64,000 nucleotides of DNA, from the NCBI RefSeq assembly GCF_003709565.1, contig NZ_QNRC01000003.1:210906-274905 (forward strand), in the 5' to 3' direction. This document shows positions 1-8,431 of the stretch, piece by piece. How positions within the stretch are numbered: the stretch's first letter is position 1; the number at the start of each line of letters is the position of its first letter. Made by a program: the position numbers and the translations under genes. This DNA comes from Paracoccus sigandri (GTDB lineage Bacteria; Pseudomonadota; Alphaproteobacteria; Rhodobacterales; Rhodobacteraceae). The notes under the pieces were generated by a model, which saw only the letters and a list, made by a program, of their open reading frames with translations, was not told where the DNA came from and searched no databases.

Positions 1-722
1 TCTGGCTGCTGGCGGCGCTGCGCCCCGAACAGGGGGCCGGCTTCTATGCCCATCTGGCACATGACGCGATGGTCGCGCTGTTCCTGCCCGCCTTCCTTCT
101 GCCACTGGCCTCGGTCGCCTGGGGCCTGCGCCGCTATTGGCACGAGGTCGGGGCCGGACGGCCGCGGCTCGCCCATCTGACCGGCGCGCTGCGGCAGGCG
201 GCGGGGATGCGCAACCTGTCCGGCGGCCAGGGACAGGGCTGCAATTTCGAGGCCGAGGACCGCTATTCCAACAGCCGCCGCTGGTTCCACCAGGCGATGA
301 TGTACGGCTTCCTGCTGTGCTTCGGCGCGACCGCCTCGGGGACGGTCCTGCATTACGGCTTCGGGATCCAGGCGCCCTACGGGTTCTTCTCGCTGCCCAA
401 GCTGCTGGGCGTGCCGGGCGGCATCCTGATGGTGATCGGCGCGGCCGGGCTGGCGGCGGGCAAGCTGAGGGCCGACCCCGCGCTTGGCGCGGCCCATGCC
501 TGGGGCGGCGAGATGGCCTTCATCCTGCTTCTGGGCTTCGTCGCGGCCTCGGGGCTGGCGCTTTACGCGGCGACCGGGACCGCGCTGGTCGGCCCGCTTC
601 TGGCGCTGCATCTGGGCTCGGTCATGGCGCTGTTCCTGCTGCTGCCCTTCACCAAGATGGTGCATGGCTTCTTCCGCCTGGCCGCGCTGGTGGTCGAGGA
701 ACAGCGGCGCCGCGGCGAGTGA
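1..722 (+). CDS. tcuB: TcuB-like tricarballylate utilization membrane protein, 5' truncated
   Basis: The frame is open from the left window edge, so only the C-terminal membrane part (about 240 residues) is seen and the N-terminal ferredoxin-type Fe-S region expected of the family lies outside. The segment GQGCNFEAEDRYSNSRRWFH followed by hydrophobic helices with TASGTVLHYG is the characteristic TcuB (CitB) block. TcuB proteins pass electrons from the FAD dehydrogenase TcuA to the quinone pool in the inner membrane during tricarballylate oxidation to cis-aconitate. TcuA would be expected upstream of the window. The gene ends with TGA at 720-722. Substrate assignment is by family only. Confidence 0.8.
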   Translation, partial: WLLAALRPEQGAGFYAHLAHDAMVALFLPAFLLPLASVAWGLRRYWHEVGAGRPRLAHLTGALRQAAGMRNLSGGQGQGCNFEAEDRYSNSRRWFHQAMMYGFLLCFGATASGTVLHYGFGIQAPYGFFSLPKLLGVPGGILMVIGAAGLAAGKLRADPALGAAHAWGGEMAFILLLGFVAASGLALYAATGTALVGPLLALHLGSVMALFLLLPFTKMVHGFFRLAALVVEEQRRRGE

Positions 723-831
723 TCCGCGCCAGGGCTTCGCGACGCGCGAAGCCCTCGTTGCATTTCGGCAATGGGCAGCCCGGCGTGCCACCCCTATGCT
801 GCATGGGCGACCGCATCCTGAACGATCGAAG

Positions 832-1929
832 ATGACCACCAGTTCCGCATTCCTGTTCCTGCGCACCCTGCTGATCGGCGGCCTCGGCGGCCTGACCGGC
901 CATCTGCTGAACCTCCCGCTCGGATGGCTGGTGGGCGCGATGCTGACGACCAGCGCCTGTGCGATGGCGGGGGCCAGGGTGCCGATGTCGTGGTCGCTGC
1001 GCTCGGTCATGATCGGGGTGATCGGGCTGATGGCGGGCAGCGCCTTCACGCCCGACATCCTGTCCCATGCGCGGGACTGGAGCGTCACGCTGATCGGCGT
1101 CGCGGTCTATTGCGCGCTGGTCTTCGCGATCGGGATCGCGGTCTGCCGGCGGATCGGCGGGCAGGACCGGACCACGGCGATGTTCTCGGCCGCGCCGGGC
1201 GGGCTCAGCGAGATCCTGGCGCTGGGGCCGTCCTGCGGCGCCGATCCGCGCACCCTGTCGCTGGTCCACGGCATGCGCATCGCGGTCATCCTTGCGCTGA
1301 CCCCGCTTGTCGCGACCTCGATGGCGGCAGGAGTGGCGGGGGCGGGCGCGGTCGATGTCACCGCCGCAAGGCGGGTAATCGACCTGTCGCTGTCGATGCC
1401 GCCCAGGGACGTGGCGATCCTGGCCGCCTGCCTGCTGGTGGGCATGCGGCTTGGCCGCGCGATCCGGCTGCCCGCCGCGCATCTGACCGGGCCGCTGATC
1501 CTGTCGGCCATCACCCATGCCAGCGGGCTGACCGCCGCCCATCCGCCGCAACTGCTGATCATCGCCGCGCAGGTGGTGATCGGCACCTCGGTCGCGCAGT
1601 TCTTCGCCCATACCACCTGGCGGATGCTGCTGGGCTGCCTGGCCATCGGCGGCGGGCTGACGCTGGTGAACCTTGCGCTTGCCGCCGGCTTCGCCGCGGG
1701 TTTCGCCCATTGGCTGGACGTGCCCTTCGCCACGGCGATGATCGCGCTGGTCCCCGGCGGGCTGCCGGAAATGAGCCTCGTGTCGATCGCGCTGGGGCTG
1801 GACGCGGCCTTCGTCAGCACCCATCACCTGTTCCGCGTGGTGCTGGTGCTGATCGCGCTGCCGGTGCTGGTGCGGCTGGGCGGCAGCCCCGCGCCCCAGG
1901 GCAAGCCGAAGCCCCATCCGCAGGCATAA
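832..1929 (+). CDS. AbrB family membrane protein (PF05145)
   Basis: A 365-residue protein made almost entirely of hydrophobic segments, with the duplicated AbrB-family pattern: GWLVGAML near residue 30 and HLTGPLILSAI in the second half, plus the conserved APGGLSEILAL and VPGGLPEMSLVSIALG blocks that mark the two repeats. These proteins are often misnamed AbrB transcriptional regulators or ammonia monooxygenase; they are inner-membrane proteins of uncertain function, often near tricarboxylate transport genes. The ATG at 832 is preferred because the AbrB homology begins there; the frame stays open upstream into the tcuB-like gene but without homology. It lies 109 bases after the tcuB-like stop and may share its transcript and a role in organic-acid handling. 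Confidence 0.8.
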   Translation: MTTSSAFLFLRTLLIGGLGGLTGHLLNLPLGWLVGAMLTTSACAMAGARVPMSWSLRSVMIGVIGLMAGSAFTPDILSHARDWSVTLIGVAVYCALVFAIGIAVCRRIGGQDRTTAMFSAAPGGLSEILALGPSCGADPRTLSLVHGMRIAVILALTPLVATSMAAGVAGAGAVDVTAARRVIDLSLSMPPRDVAILAACLLVGMRLGRAIRLPAAHLTGPLILSAITHASGLTAAHPPQLLIIAAQVVIGTSVAQFFAHTTWRMLLGCLAIGGGLTLVNLALAAGFAAGFAHWLDVPFATAMIALVPGGLPEMSLVSIALGLDAAFVSTHHLFRVVLVLIALPVLVRLGGSPAPQGKPKPHPQA

Positions 1930-2058
1930 CCCGCCGCCTCGCGTCCCCTCATGGCGAAATTTTTGGCACGGGACGGTGGCATGCCCCGCCCGGTCGCGGT
2001 TATATGACGCGATCAGATCCGGCGCCGCCACCGGGCCGCCATCCGCAGGAGACCCCGC

Positions 2059-3081
2059 ATGACCATCGCTCTGAACCGTCGTCAAACCCTGCTGGGCATG
2101 GGCGCCATGGGCGCCGCCGCCGCGCTCGGCACGCCGGCTTTGGCCTCCAGCCGCAACCTGGCGGTGCTGCATCTGGGCAGCCATGCGCCCAGCTTCATCG
2201 CCTGGGAACGCGGCTATTTCAGGGATGCCGGCATCGACCTCAACCTGCGGTTCTTCGAGGCGGCGCAGCCCATGGCCGTGGCCATCGCCTCGGGCGACGC
2301 GGATTTCGGCGTCACCGCCATGACCGGCGGGCTGATCAGCCTGGCGCAGAAGGACGCGGTGAAGGTGATCGGCGGCGCGCTGATCGAAAAGCCCGGCTCG
2401 CCCGGATCGCTGGTCCTGGCCTCGAACAAGGCCCATGCGGACGGGCTGACCGATCCCTCGCAGCTGGCGGGCCGGTCCTTCGGCATCACCACCGCCGGGT
2501 CGTCCTTCCATTTCATGGCCCACAAGATCGCCCAGGCCACCGGCATCGACCTGGCCGAGGTGGACCTGCGCCCGCTGCAGAAGCTGGGCACGCTGGTCGG
2601 CGCGCTGTCGACGGGGCAGATCGACGCCTGGGCGATCCAGCCCAGCATCGCCGGCAAGCTTCTGGCCGACGGCGCCGCGCAGCAGATCGGCACCGTGGCC
2701 GATTACGCGCCGAACTACCAGGTGACGACCGCCTTCACCTCGACCGGCAATGCCGCCAGTGAACGCGAGCTGGTCGCCGCCTTCGTCGCCGCCTATTCCC
2801 GCGCCATCGCCGATTACAACGCCGCCTTCATCGACCGCACGGCCCCCGCCGAGGAGATCGACGAACTGGCCGCCATCGTCCACAAATACGTGGAAACCGA
2901 CAGCCCCGCCGATGTCGCCAGGGACAACCTGATCAACGGCGCGCAGCGCATCAACGAGGGGCTGGCGCTGGCCCAGGACAGCATCATCGAGCAGCTGGAA
3001 TGGTACAAGTCCGAAGGCATGGTCGATGCCAGCGTGACGGCGGAACAGCTGCTGGACAGCTCCTTCGTCGAGACCGTCTGA
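2059..3081 (+). CDS. ABC transporter substrate-binding protein, SsuA/NMT1 type
   Basis: A 340-residue exported binding protein. The N-terminus has a twin-arginine-like leader (NRRQTLLG, then an alanine/glycine-rich core ending in PALA), so export may use Tat. The mature part starts with a beta strand and then APSFIAWERGYFRDAGIDLNL, the typical opening of NMT1/SsuA/TauA proteins that bind sulfonates, nitrate, aromatic acids or pyrimidine precursors. AGRSFGIT and STGQIDAWAI are further family landmarks. A purine-rich GCAGGAGACC precedes the ATG. It heads a three-gene operon with the ATPase (13 bases downstream) and permease. The substrate cannot be told from sequence; the neighbouring GntR gene is convergent. 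Confidence 0.85.
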   Translation: MTIALNRRQTLLGMGAMGAAAALGTPALASSRNLAVLHLGSHAPSFIAWERGYFRDAGIDLNLRFFEAAQPMAVAIASGDADFGVTAMTGGLISLAQKDAVKVIGGALIEKPGSPGSLVLASNKAHADGLTDPSQLAGRSFGITTAGSSFHFMAHKIAQATGIDLAEVDLRPLQKLGTLVGALSTGQIDAWAIQPSIAGKLLADGAAQQIGTVADYAPNYQVTTAFTSTGNAASERELVAAFVAAYSRAIADYNAAFIDRTAPAEEIDELAAIVHKYVETDSPADVARDNLINGAQRINEGLALAQDSIIEQLEWYKSEGMVDASVTAEQLLDSSFVETV

Positions 3082-3094
3082 GCGGCGCCGGGCC

Positions 3095-3862
3095 ATGGAT
3101 CTGCAGCTTCGGAACGTCAGCCATTCCTATGGCCCGGTCGAGGTCCTGCGCGACATCTCGCTGGAGATTCCGCAGGGGCAGATCGTCTGCCTGATCGGCC
3201 CCTCGGGCTGCGGGAAATCGACGCTGCTGCGCTTTCTGGGCGGGCTGGAGCAGCCCTCCTCGGGCCAGGTGCTGCAACTGGGCGCCCCGCCCGCGGATTC
3301 GCTGAACCCGCTGACCTATGTGTTCCAGCATTTCGCCCTGCTGCCCTGGCGCAGCGTCGAGGGCAATATCCGCCTGGTGCTGGAGGATCACCGCCTGCCG
3401 CGCCGCGAGATGGACCGGATCGTCGCCGATGTGCTGGAGCGCACGCGCCTGTCCGAATTCCGCAAGACCCTGCCCAAGCAGCTGTCGGGCGGGATGCGGC
3501 AGCGGGTGGCGATCAGCCGGGCCCTGGCGGTGCGCCCCGCCGTCATGCTGATGGACGAGCCGCTCTCGGCGCTGGACAGCCAGACCCGCGAATTGCTGAT
3601 GGACGACCTGGTCGGGCTGTGGCTGCGCAAGCCCTTCACCTCGGTCTATGTCACCCACAACCTGAACGAGGCCGTCCGCCTCGGCCACCGGGTCGTGGTG
3701 CTGTCGCGCCGCCCCGGCCGGATCCGCGAGATCGTCGACATCGACATCCCCCTTGCCGAACGCCGCCCCGGCCATCCCGCGCTGGAGGACCGGCAGGCCC
3801 ATCTGTGGGACCTGATGCGGGACGAGGCGCGCGCCGCCGATCAGGAACTGCTTGATGGATAA
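3095..3862 (+). CDS. ABC transporter ATP-binding protein, SsuB/TauB type
   Basis: A 255-residue ATPase subunit. Walker A is GPSGCGKST (about residues 35-43), the signature is LSGGMRQR (about 130), Walker B is VMLMDEP followed by the D-loop SALD, and the switch histidine is in VYVTHN. A Q-loop glutamine sits in YVFQHFALLPW. This profile matches SsuB/TauB/NrtD ATPases that pair with NMT1-like binding proteins. It energises import through the permease encoded next, whose start codon overlaps the end of this gene by 8 bases. Substrate unknown. Confidence 0.9.
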   Translation: MDLQLRNVSHSYGPVEVLRDISLEIPQGQIVCLIGPSGCGKSTLLRFLGGLEQPSSGQVLQLGAPPADSLNPLTYVFQHFALLPWRSVEGNIRLVLEDHRLPRREMDRIVADVLERTRLSEFRKTLPKQLSGGMRQRVAISRALAVRPAVMLMDEPLSALDSQTRELLMDDLVGLWLRKPFTSVYVTHNLNEAVRLGHRVVVLSRRPGRIREIVDIDIPLAERRPGHPALEDRQAHLWDLMRDEARAADQELLDG

Positions 3863-4655
3863 TCCTTCGCAAACCGCCCGCCCCGTCCCCTTCCGGGGCG
3901 GCGGGTTCGAGCCCGTGCCGGTGCGCGGCGTGGCCATCGCGCTGTTCGCCCTGCTGCTGATCGTCGCGGAAATCGGCACCCGCAGCGGCTGGATCTCGGC
4001 GCTGACCCTGCCCCGCCCCTCGGCGGTCTTCCTGACGCTTTACCGGCTGTGGGATACCGGGCTTCTGTGGACGCATCTGCTGCCCTCGCTGCAGCGGCTG
4101 CTGGTCGGCGGCAGCCTGGGGCTTGCGGCGGGGATCGGGCTGGGGGTGATGATCGGGCTGTTCAGCCATGTCCGCGCCGGCTTGGTGCCTCTGGTCGCGG
4201 CGCTGTTCCCGATCCCGAAGATCGCGCTGCTGCCGCTGTTCGTGATCTGGTTCGGCATCGACGAGGCGTCGAAATACGCCCTGATCGCCTTCGGCACCTT
4301 CACGCCCACGGTCGTGGCGACCTATGGCGCGGTGGACAACGTGGACCGCACCCTGATCCGCATGGGCCAGAGCTTCGGGCTGGGCTGGTTTTCCATCGTG
4401 CGCAAGATCGTCCTGCCCGGCGCCTTCCCCGCCATCCTGTCGGGCCTGCGGGTGTCGATTTCCATCGCCATCATCCTGCTGGTCGCGGCCGAGATGCTGG
4501 GCGCGCGCTATGGCGTCGGCTCCTACATCCTGGAAGCCGGCTCGCTCTACGACCTGGAAAAGCTGTTCGCGGGGGTGACGATCCTGTCGCTGATGGGCCT
4601 GGTCGTGAATGCCGTGATCGGCTGGATCGAGCGCGCCTTCATCACCTGGCGCTAG
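3855..4655 (+). CDS. ABC transporter permease, SsuC/TauC type
   Basis: A 266-residue inner-membrane permease with about six hydrophobic helices. The EAA loop that docks the ATPase is seen as a cluster around IRMGQSFGLGWFSIVRKIVL and the following PGAFPAILSGLRV, and the family motif PFPIPKIALLPL appears as LFPIPKIALLPLFVIWFG. The ATG at 3855 was chosen; a TTG one codon earlier is possible. It overlaps the ATPase by 8 bases, so the three genes form one operon. The stop codon TAG lies inside an 8-bp palindrome shared with the convergent GntR gene. Confidence 0.88.
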   Translation: MDNPSQTARPVPFRGGGFEPVPVRGVAIALFALLLIVAEIGTRSGWISALTLPRPSAVFLTLYRLWDTGLLWTHLLPSLQRLLVGGSLGLAAGIGLGVMIGLFSHVRAGLVPLVAALFPIPKIALLPLFVIWFGIDEASKYALIAFGTFTPTVVATYGAVDNVDRTLIRMGQSFGLGWFSIVRKIVLPGAFPAILSGLRVSISIAIILLVAAEMLGARYGVGSYILEAGSLYDLEKLFAGVTILSLMGLVVNAVIGWIERAFITWR

Positions 4656-4669
4656 GCGCGACGCCTAGC
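4651..4669. terminator. Palindrome spanning two convergent stop codons
   Basis: GCTAGGCG, loop CGA, then CGCCTAGC form a perfect 8-bp stem. The stop codon TAG of the permease (4653-4655) and the complement of the TAG of the convergent GntR gene (4665-4667) sit at mirror positions in the two arms. With only 9 bases between the coding ends, this is the only candidate for stopping both transcripts. There is no T-tract, so intrinsic termination would be weak; a role in blocking antisense read-through is inference. Confidence 0.5.
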
Positions 4670-5318
4670 CCAGCCGGGCGAAGGCCGCCATGATCGTGCG
4701 CTCGGATCGGGTCAGGTATTCCTCCAGCATCTCGGAGGCGGCCTTCGCATCGCCCGCCTCGATCCGGTCCACGATGGCGCGGTTCAGCCGGATGAAGGGT
4801 TCGTGCAGCAACTCGGGGCTGTCCAGCAGCCCGAAGGCCAGCCGCAATTCGGCCGAGATCTGCGCGAAGAACCCCATCAGCCGCGGGCTGTCGGTCAGGG
4901 CGACGATGGCGCTGTGGAAATCCATGTTGGCGCTGCCGACGGCCTGCCAGTCGGGCAGAGCCGCCATCCGTTCGGCATGATCGACCGCCGCGTGCATCCG
5001 CGCCACCGCCTCGTGCCGGGGCCAGGCCTGGGCCAGCGCGGGGACCTCGATCAGGCGGCGGACGCGATAGATGTCCAGGATCGAGGCCATCGAGGGCGTG
5101 GCCACGAAAACCCCCCGGTTCGGCTCGTGCCGCAGCAGCCCCTCGCGCGTCAGCAGCCGGAAGACCTCGCGCAGCGTGTTGCGCGACACGTCCAGCCGCT
5201 TGGCCAGCTGCGCCTCGGACAGCCGCTGGCCGGGAACCACGGCGCCGCCGGTGATCTCGTCGCGCAGCCTCGCCGCGGTCTGCTCGGCCAGGCCCGGAAC
5301 CGTCTGCGCGTCATCCAT
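4665..5318 (-). CDS. GntR family regulator, FadR/FCD type
   Basis: A 217-residue regulator. Residues 1-70 form a winged helix with the GntR hallmark LSEAQLAKRLDVSRNTLREV and LTREGLLRHEPNRGVFV; the rest is an all-helical FCD ligand domain with metal-ligand-type residues (MDFHSAIV and a later acidic/histidine helix). The ATG at 5318 is preferred because the GntR fold begins just after it; the open frame extends upstream to 5531 without homology. It is divergent from the 5-oxoproline-type operon, and a FadR-type half-palindrome (5503-5513) lies in the shared 298-base intergenic region. It is therefore the probable regulator of that operon, sensing a small carboxylate. Confidence 0.85.
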   Translation of the reverse strand: MDDAQTVPGLAEQTAARLRDEITGGAVVPGQRLSEAQLAKRLDVSRNTLREVFRLLTREGLLRHEPNRGVFVATPSMASILDIYRVRRLIEVPALAQAWPRHEAVARMHAAVDHAERMAALPDWQAVGSANMDFHSAIVALTDSPRLMGFFAQISAELRLAFGLLDSPELLHEPFIRLNRAIVDRIEAGDAKAASEMLEEYLTRSERTIMAAFARLG

Positions 5319-5502
5319 CACCGAATACCCACCCCCGTTGCACCTGCCGGGATCATGGCGAAGCCGGCCGGCGCGGGCAAGGAACTGCCGGGGTGATTCG
5401 CCGAAATTTCCCGCCATGCCGGACAGGAGATGACCCCTGAAGGGGCATTCCGGACATGTTCTGCCCGCACAAACGGCAGATTGCCGCCTGTTATTACCTT
5501 GA

Positions 5503-5513
5503 TTGTAGAACAA
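5503..5513. promoter_or_regulatory. FadR-type GntR operator candidate
   Basis: TTGTAGAACAA matches the TNGTNNNACNA pattern bound by the FadR branch of GntR regulators, and one more base on each side also pairs (ATTGT-AGA-ACAAT, 5502-5514). It lies between the divergent GntR gene and the NRAMP-like gene, 104 bases before the latter's start. Confidence 0.5.
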
Positions 5514-5523
5514 TATGGATATG

Positions 5524-5566
5524 TTCGTCACATTATCGTTGACGTATCCGGCGACATTTCGTCACA
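5524..5566 (+). repeat. Direct repeat TTCGTCACA in operon leader
   Basis: TTCGTCACA occurs at 5524-5532 and again at 5558-5566, 34 bases apart, between the GntR-type palindrome and the start of the NRAMP-like gene. The rest of the 5319-5616 gap shows no open frame with homology. The pair may be a second regulator site; this is inference from repetition alone. Confidence 0.3.
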
Positions 5567-5616
5567 ATCGGGTCATCTCGCAGACGCATATCCCCTTTGC
5601 AGCAGGAGCATGACTG

Positions 5617-6852
5617 ATGGCCGGAACCGCCCCATCCCCCTCGGCCGCCCAAGCCACCGCACGCGGCGGTTTCATGGCGGCGATCTTCCTGATGGCCACC
5701 TCGGCCATCGGGCCGGGCTTCATCACCCAGACCGCGACCTTCACGGCGACGCTGGGGGCGGCCTTCGCCTTCGCGATCCTCGCCTCGATCATCATCGACT
5801 TCGTGGTGCAGCTGAACATCTGGCGCATCACCGCGCTGACCGGGCGCAACGCCTCGGACACGGCGAATGCGGCGATCCCCGGCGCGGGCTATCTGCTGGC
5901 GGTGCTGGTGCTGATCGGCGGGCTGGCCTTCAATGTCGGCAATATCGCCGGCGCCGGGCTGGGCATGAACGCGATGTTCGGCCTGGACCCCAAGATCGGC
6001 GGCGGCCTGTCGGCGCTTCTGGCCATCGGCATCTTCCTGTCGCACCGCGCCGGGCTGCTGCTGGACCGGGCGATCATCGGGCTGGGCCTGCTGATGATCG
6101 GCATGGTGACGGTCGTCGCGCTGTCCTCGAACCCGCCGGTGGGCGAGGCGCTGCGCCAGACCGTCATGCCCGAGGTCATCGACTTCGCCACCATCACCAC
6201 CATCGTCGGCGGCACGGTGGGCGGCTACATCACCTATTCCGGGGCGCATCGCCTGCTGGACAAGGGGCTGGTGGGCGAGCGGAACCTTGCCGCCGTCACC
6301 CGCGCCTCGCTGACCGGGATCCTGGTCACGGGGGTGATGCGCTATGTGCTGTTCCTGGCGATCCTGGGCGTCGTCGCCTCGGGCGTGACGCTGGACCTGG
6401 CCAGCCAGGCCGCCAACCCCGCCGCGCAGGCCTTCGCCGCCGTGCTGGGCGACTGGGGGATGCGCATCTTCGGCCTGGTGCTGTGGGCGGCGGCGCTGAC
6501 CTCGGTGATCGGCGCGGCCTATACCTCGGTCAGCTTCCTGACCGTCTTCAGCCCCATGACCACCCGCAGCCGCAATATCGCGACGGTGGTCTTCATCGCC
6601 ATCTCGCTGGCGGTCTACCTGTCGCTGGGGACCGCGCCCGCGGCGATCCTGGTCTTCGTCGGCGGCTTCAACGGGCTGATCCTGCCCATCGGCCTGACCA
6701 TCTTCACCTATGTCGGCTTCGCCCGGTCCGACCTGATGGGCGGGCACCGCTACAACCGCCCGCTGCTGGCGGCCAGTGCCATTGTCTGCATCATGACCTG
6801 GTACATGGGCTATCGCTCGATCGGCCCGATCTTCGCCTTTCTCGGCACCTGA
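5617..6852 (+). CDS. NRAMP-family permease of the YcsG type, lacking metal-site motif
   Basis: A 411-residue membrane protein with about 11 helices and NRAMP-like topology. In metal-transporting NRAMPs helix 1 carries DPGN; here the same place reads GPGF (residues 32-35), so the metal-coordinating Asp and Asn are gone. Bacillus YcsG, encoded in the kip/pxp locus, is the comparable case. It is the first gene of a five-gene operon with pxpA, a DUF1445 gene, pxpBC and a biotin carboxylase. Transport of 5-oxoproline or another small organic substrate is more likely than manganese, but this is inference. AGGAG lies about eight bases before the ATG. Confidence 0.8.
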   Translation: MAGTAPSPSAAQATARGGFMAAIFLMATSAIGPGFITQTATFTATLGAAFAFAILASIIIDFVVQLNIWRITALTGRNASDTANAAIPGAGYLLAVLVLIGGLAFNVGNIAGAGLGMNAMFGLDPKIGGGLSALLAIGIFLSHRAGLLLDRAIIGLGLLMIGMVTVVALSSNPPVGEALRQTVMPEVIDFATITTIVGGTVGGYITYSGAHRLLDKGLVGERNLAAVTRASLTGILVTGVMRYVLFLAILGVVASGVTLDLASQAANPAAQAFAAVLGDWGMRIFGLVLWAAALTSVIGAAYTSVSFLTVFSPMTTRSRNIATVVFIAISLAVYLSLGTAPAAILVFVGGFNGLILPIGLTIFTYVGFARSDLMGGHRYNRPLLAASAIVCIMTWYMGYRSIGPIFAFLGT

Positions 6853-6867
6853 CCCCAGGAGGATGAC

Positions 6868-7641
6868 ATGACCCGCAATATCGACCTGAACAGCGACCTG
6901 GGCGAGGGCTATGGCGCCTGGACCATGGGCGACGACGCGGCGATGCTGCAGATCGTCAGCTCGGCCAATGTCGCCTGCGGCTTCCATGCCGGCGATCCGC
7001 TGGCGATCCTCGCGACCCTGCGCGAGGCCGCCGCGCGCGGGGTGGCGGTGGGGGCGCATGTCTCCTATCCCGACCGGGTGGGCTTCGGGCGCCGGCCGAT
7101 GGACGTCACCCAGGCGGAACTGACCGCCGACGTCATCTACCAGATCGGCGCGCTTCAGGGACTGGCCCGCGCGGCAGGCACCCACGTCACCTATGTCAAG
7201 CCGCATGGCGCGCTCTACAACACCATCGCCCATGACGCGCGGCAGGGCGAGGCGGTGATCGCCGCCATCCGCGAAATCGACCCCACGCTGGTGCTGATGG
7301 GGCTGGCCGGCACGCCGATCCTGGACCGCGCCCGCGATGCCGGGCTGGCCACCGTGGCCGAGGCTTTCGGCGACCGCGCCTATGCGCCCGACGGCCAGCT
7401 GGTCTCGCGCCGCGAGGCCGGGGCGGTGCTGCATGACCCTGACCAGGTCGCCGCGCGGATGCTGCGGCTGGCGACCGAGGGCCGGATCGAGGCCATCGAC
7501 GGCTCGACCCTCAGCCTTGATGCCGACAGCATCTGCGTGCATGGCGACAGCGCCGGGGCGGTGGCCATGGCCCGCCGCATCCGCGAGGCGCTGGTGGCGG
7601 GCGGCGTCGCCATTGCGCCCTTCGCGGGGGTTCCGGCATGA
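6868..7641 (+). CDS. pxpA: 5-oxoprolinase subunit PxpA (LamB/YcsF family)
   Basis: A 257-residue cytoplasmic protein. The N-terminus [16 protein letters not shown], followed by [25 protein letters not shown] and VKPHGALYN, are the hallmark blocks of the LamB/YcsF family, now known as PxpA. With PxpB and PxpC it forms the prokaryotic ATP-dependent 5-oxoprolinase that opens 5-oxo-L-proline to L-glutamate. Length is standard for the family. CAGGAGGATGAC gives a strong ribosome site seven bases before the ATG. The stop overlaps the next gene's ATG (ATGA), so translation is coupled. Confidence 0.93.
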   Translation: MTRNIDLNSDLGEGYGAWTMGDDAAMLQIVSSANVACGFHAGDPLAILATLREAAARGVAVGAHVSYPDRVGFGRRPMDVTQAELTADVIYQIGALQGLARAAGTHVTYVKPHGALYNTIAHDARQGEAVIAAIREIDPTLVLMGLAGTPILDRARDAGLATVAEAFGDRAYAPDGQLVSRREAGAVLHDPDQVAARMLRLATEGRIEAIDGSTLSLDADSICVHGDSAGAVAMARRIREALVAGGVAIAPFAGVPA

Positions 7642-8429
7642 GCCGCCTGCCCGATCCCGCCATCGCCCGCGCCGCCCGGCTTGCCTGCCGGACCGACGCG
7701 CCCCGGCCGACCTCGGGCATGGCGCCGGGCTTCACCCAATGCAACATGATCGCGCTGCCCCGCGACTGGGCCTGGGATTTCCTGCTTTACGCGCAGCGCA
7801 ATCCCAGGCCCTGCCCGGTGCTGGACGTGACCGACCCCGGCAGCCACCGGAGCCAGCTGGCGCCGGATGCCGACCTGCGCCGGGACATCCCGCTCTATCG
7901 TGTCTGGCGCGACGGGGTGCTGACCGAGGAAACCCCGGACGCCACCGCCGCCTGGGCCGAGCATCCCGACCTCGTGACCTTCCTGATCGGCTGTTCCTTC
8001 ACCTTCGAGACGCCGCTGCAACAGGCCGGGATCGAGATCCGCCATATCGCGCAGGGCTGCAACGTGCCGATGTTCCTGACCGACCGCGACTGCCGCCCGG
8101 CGGGCCGGCTGCGCGGCAAGCTGGTCGTGTCCATGCGCCCGATCCCCGCCGGGCGCGTGGCCGAGGCGGCGATGATCTCGGGCCGCACGCCCGCCGTCCA
8201 TGGCGCCCCGGTCCATGTCGGCGCGCCCGAGGCCCTGGGGATCGCCGACCTGTCCCGCCCCGATTTCGGCGACCCGGTCACGATCCGCGCGGGCGAGCTG
8301 CCGGTTTTCTGGGCCTGCGGCGTCACCCCGCAGGCGGCGCTGATGGAATCGAAACCGCCCTTCGCCATCACCCATGCGCCGGGCCACATGTTCATCACCG
8401 ACATCCCCGACACGCATTGGCAGGTGTGA
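7638..8429 (+). CDS. DUF1445 putative hydro-lyase, YcsI / D-glutamate cyclase-like
   Basis: A 263-residue protein of the DUF1445 (YcsI, UPF0317) family. The blocks [31 protein letters not shown] and [23 protein letters not shown] are family landmarks. The mammalian homologue is the mitochondrial D-glutamate cyclase, which interconverts 5-oxo-D-proline and D-glutamate. Its place between pxpA and pxpBC, as in the Bacillus kip locus, suggests it handles the D-isomer or a side product of the same pathway; this is inference. It overlaps pxpA by 4 bases; pxpBC starts two bases after its stop. Confidence 0.87.
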   Translation: MSRLPDPAIARAARLACRTDAPRPTSGMAPGFTQCNMIALPRDWAWDFLLYAQRNPRPCPVLDVTDPGSHRSQLAPDADLRRDIPLYRVWRDGVLTEETPDATAAWAEHPDLVTFLIGCSFTFETPLQQAGIEIRHIAQGCNVPMFLTDRDCRPAGRLRGKLVVSMRPIPAGRVAEAAMISGRTPAVHGAPVHVGAPEALGIADLSRPDFGDPVTIRAGELPVFWACGVTPQAALMESKPPFAITHAPGHMFITDIPDTHWQV

Positions 8430-8431
8430 CC

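Noticed and set aside
649..3096. Minus-strand open frame of about 815 codons opposite the AbrB and SsuA-type genes
   Set aside because: Composition is arginine-, glutamine- and glycine-rich with no domain, and it lies antisense to clear genes; long antisense frames are common in GC-rich DNA.
5617..6852. Manganese transporter MntH
   Set aside because: The DPGN metal motif is replaced by GPGF and the gene is inside a pxp operon.
5533..7542. Minus-strand frame opposite the NRAMP-like gene and pxpA
   Set aside because: No recognisable domain; histidine/glutamine-rich shadow of well supported genes.
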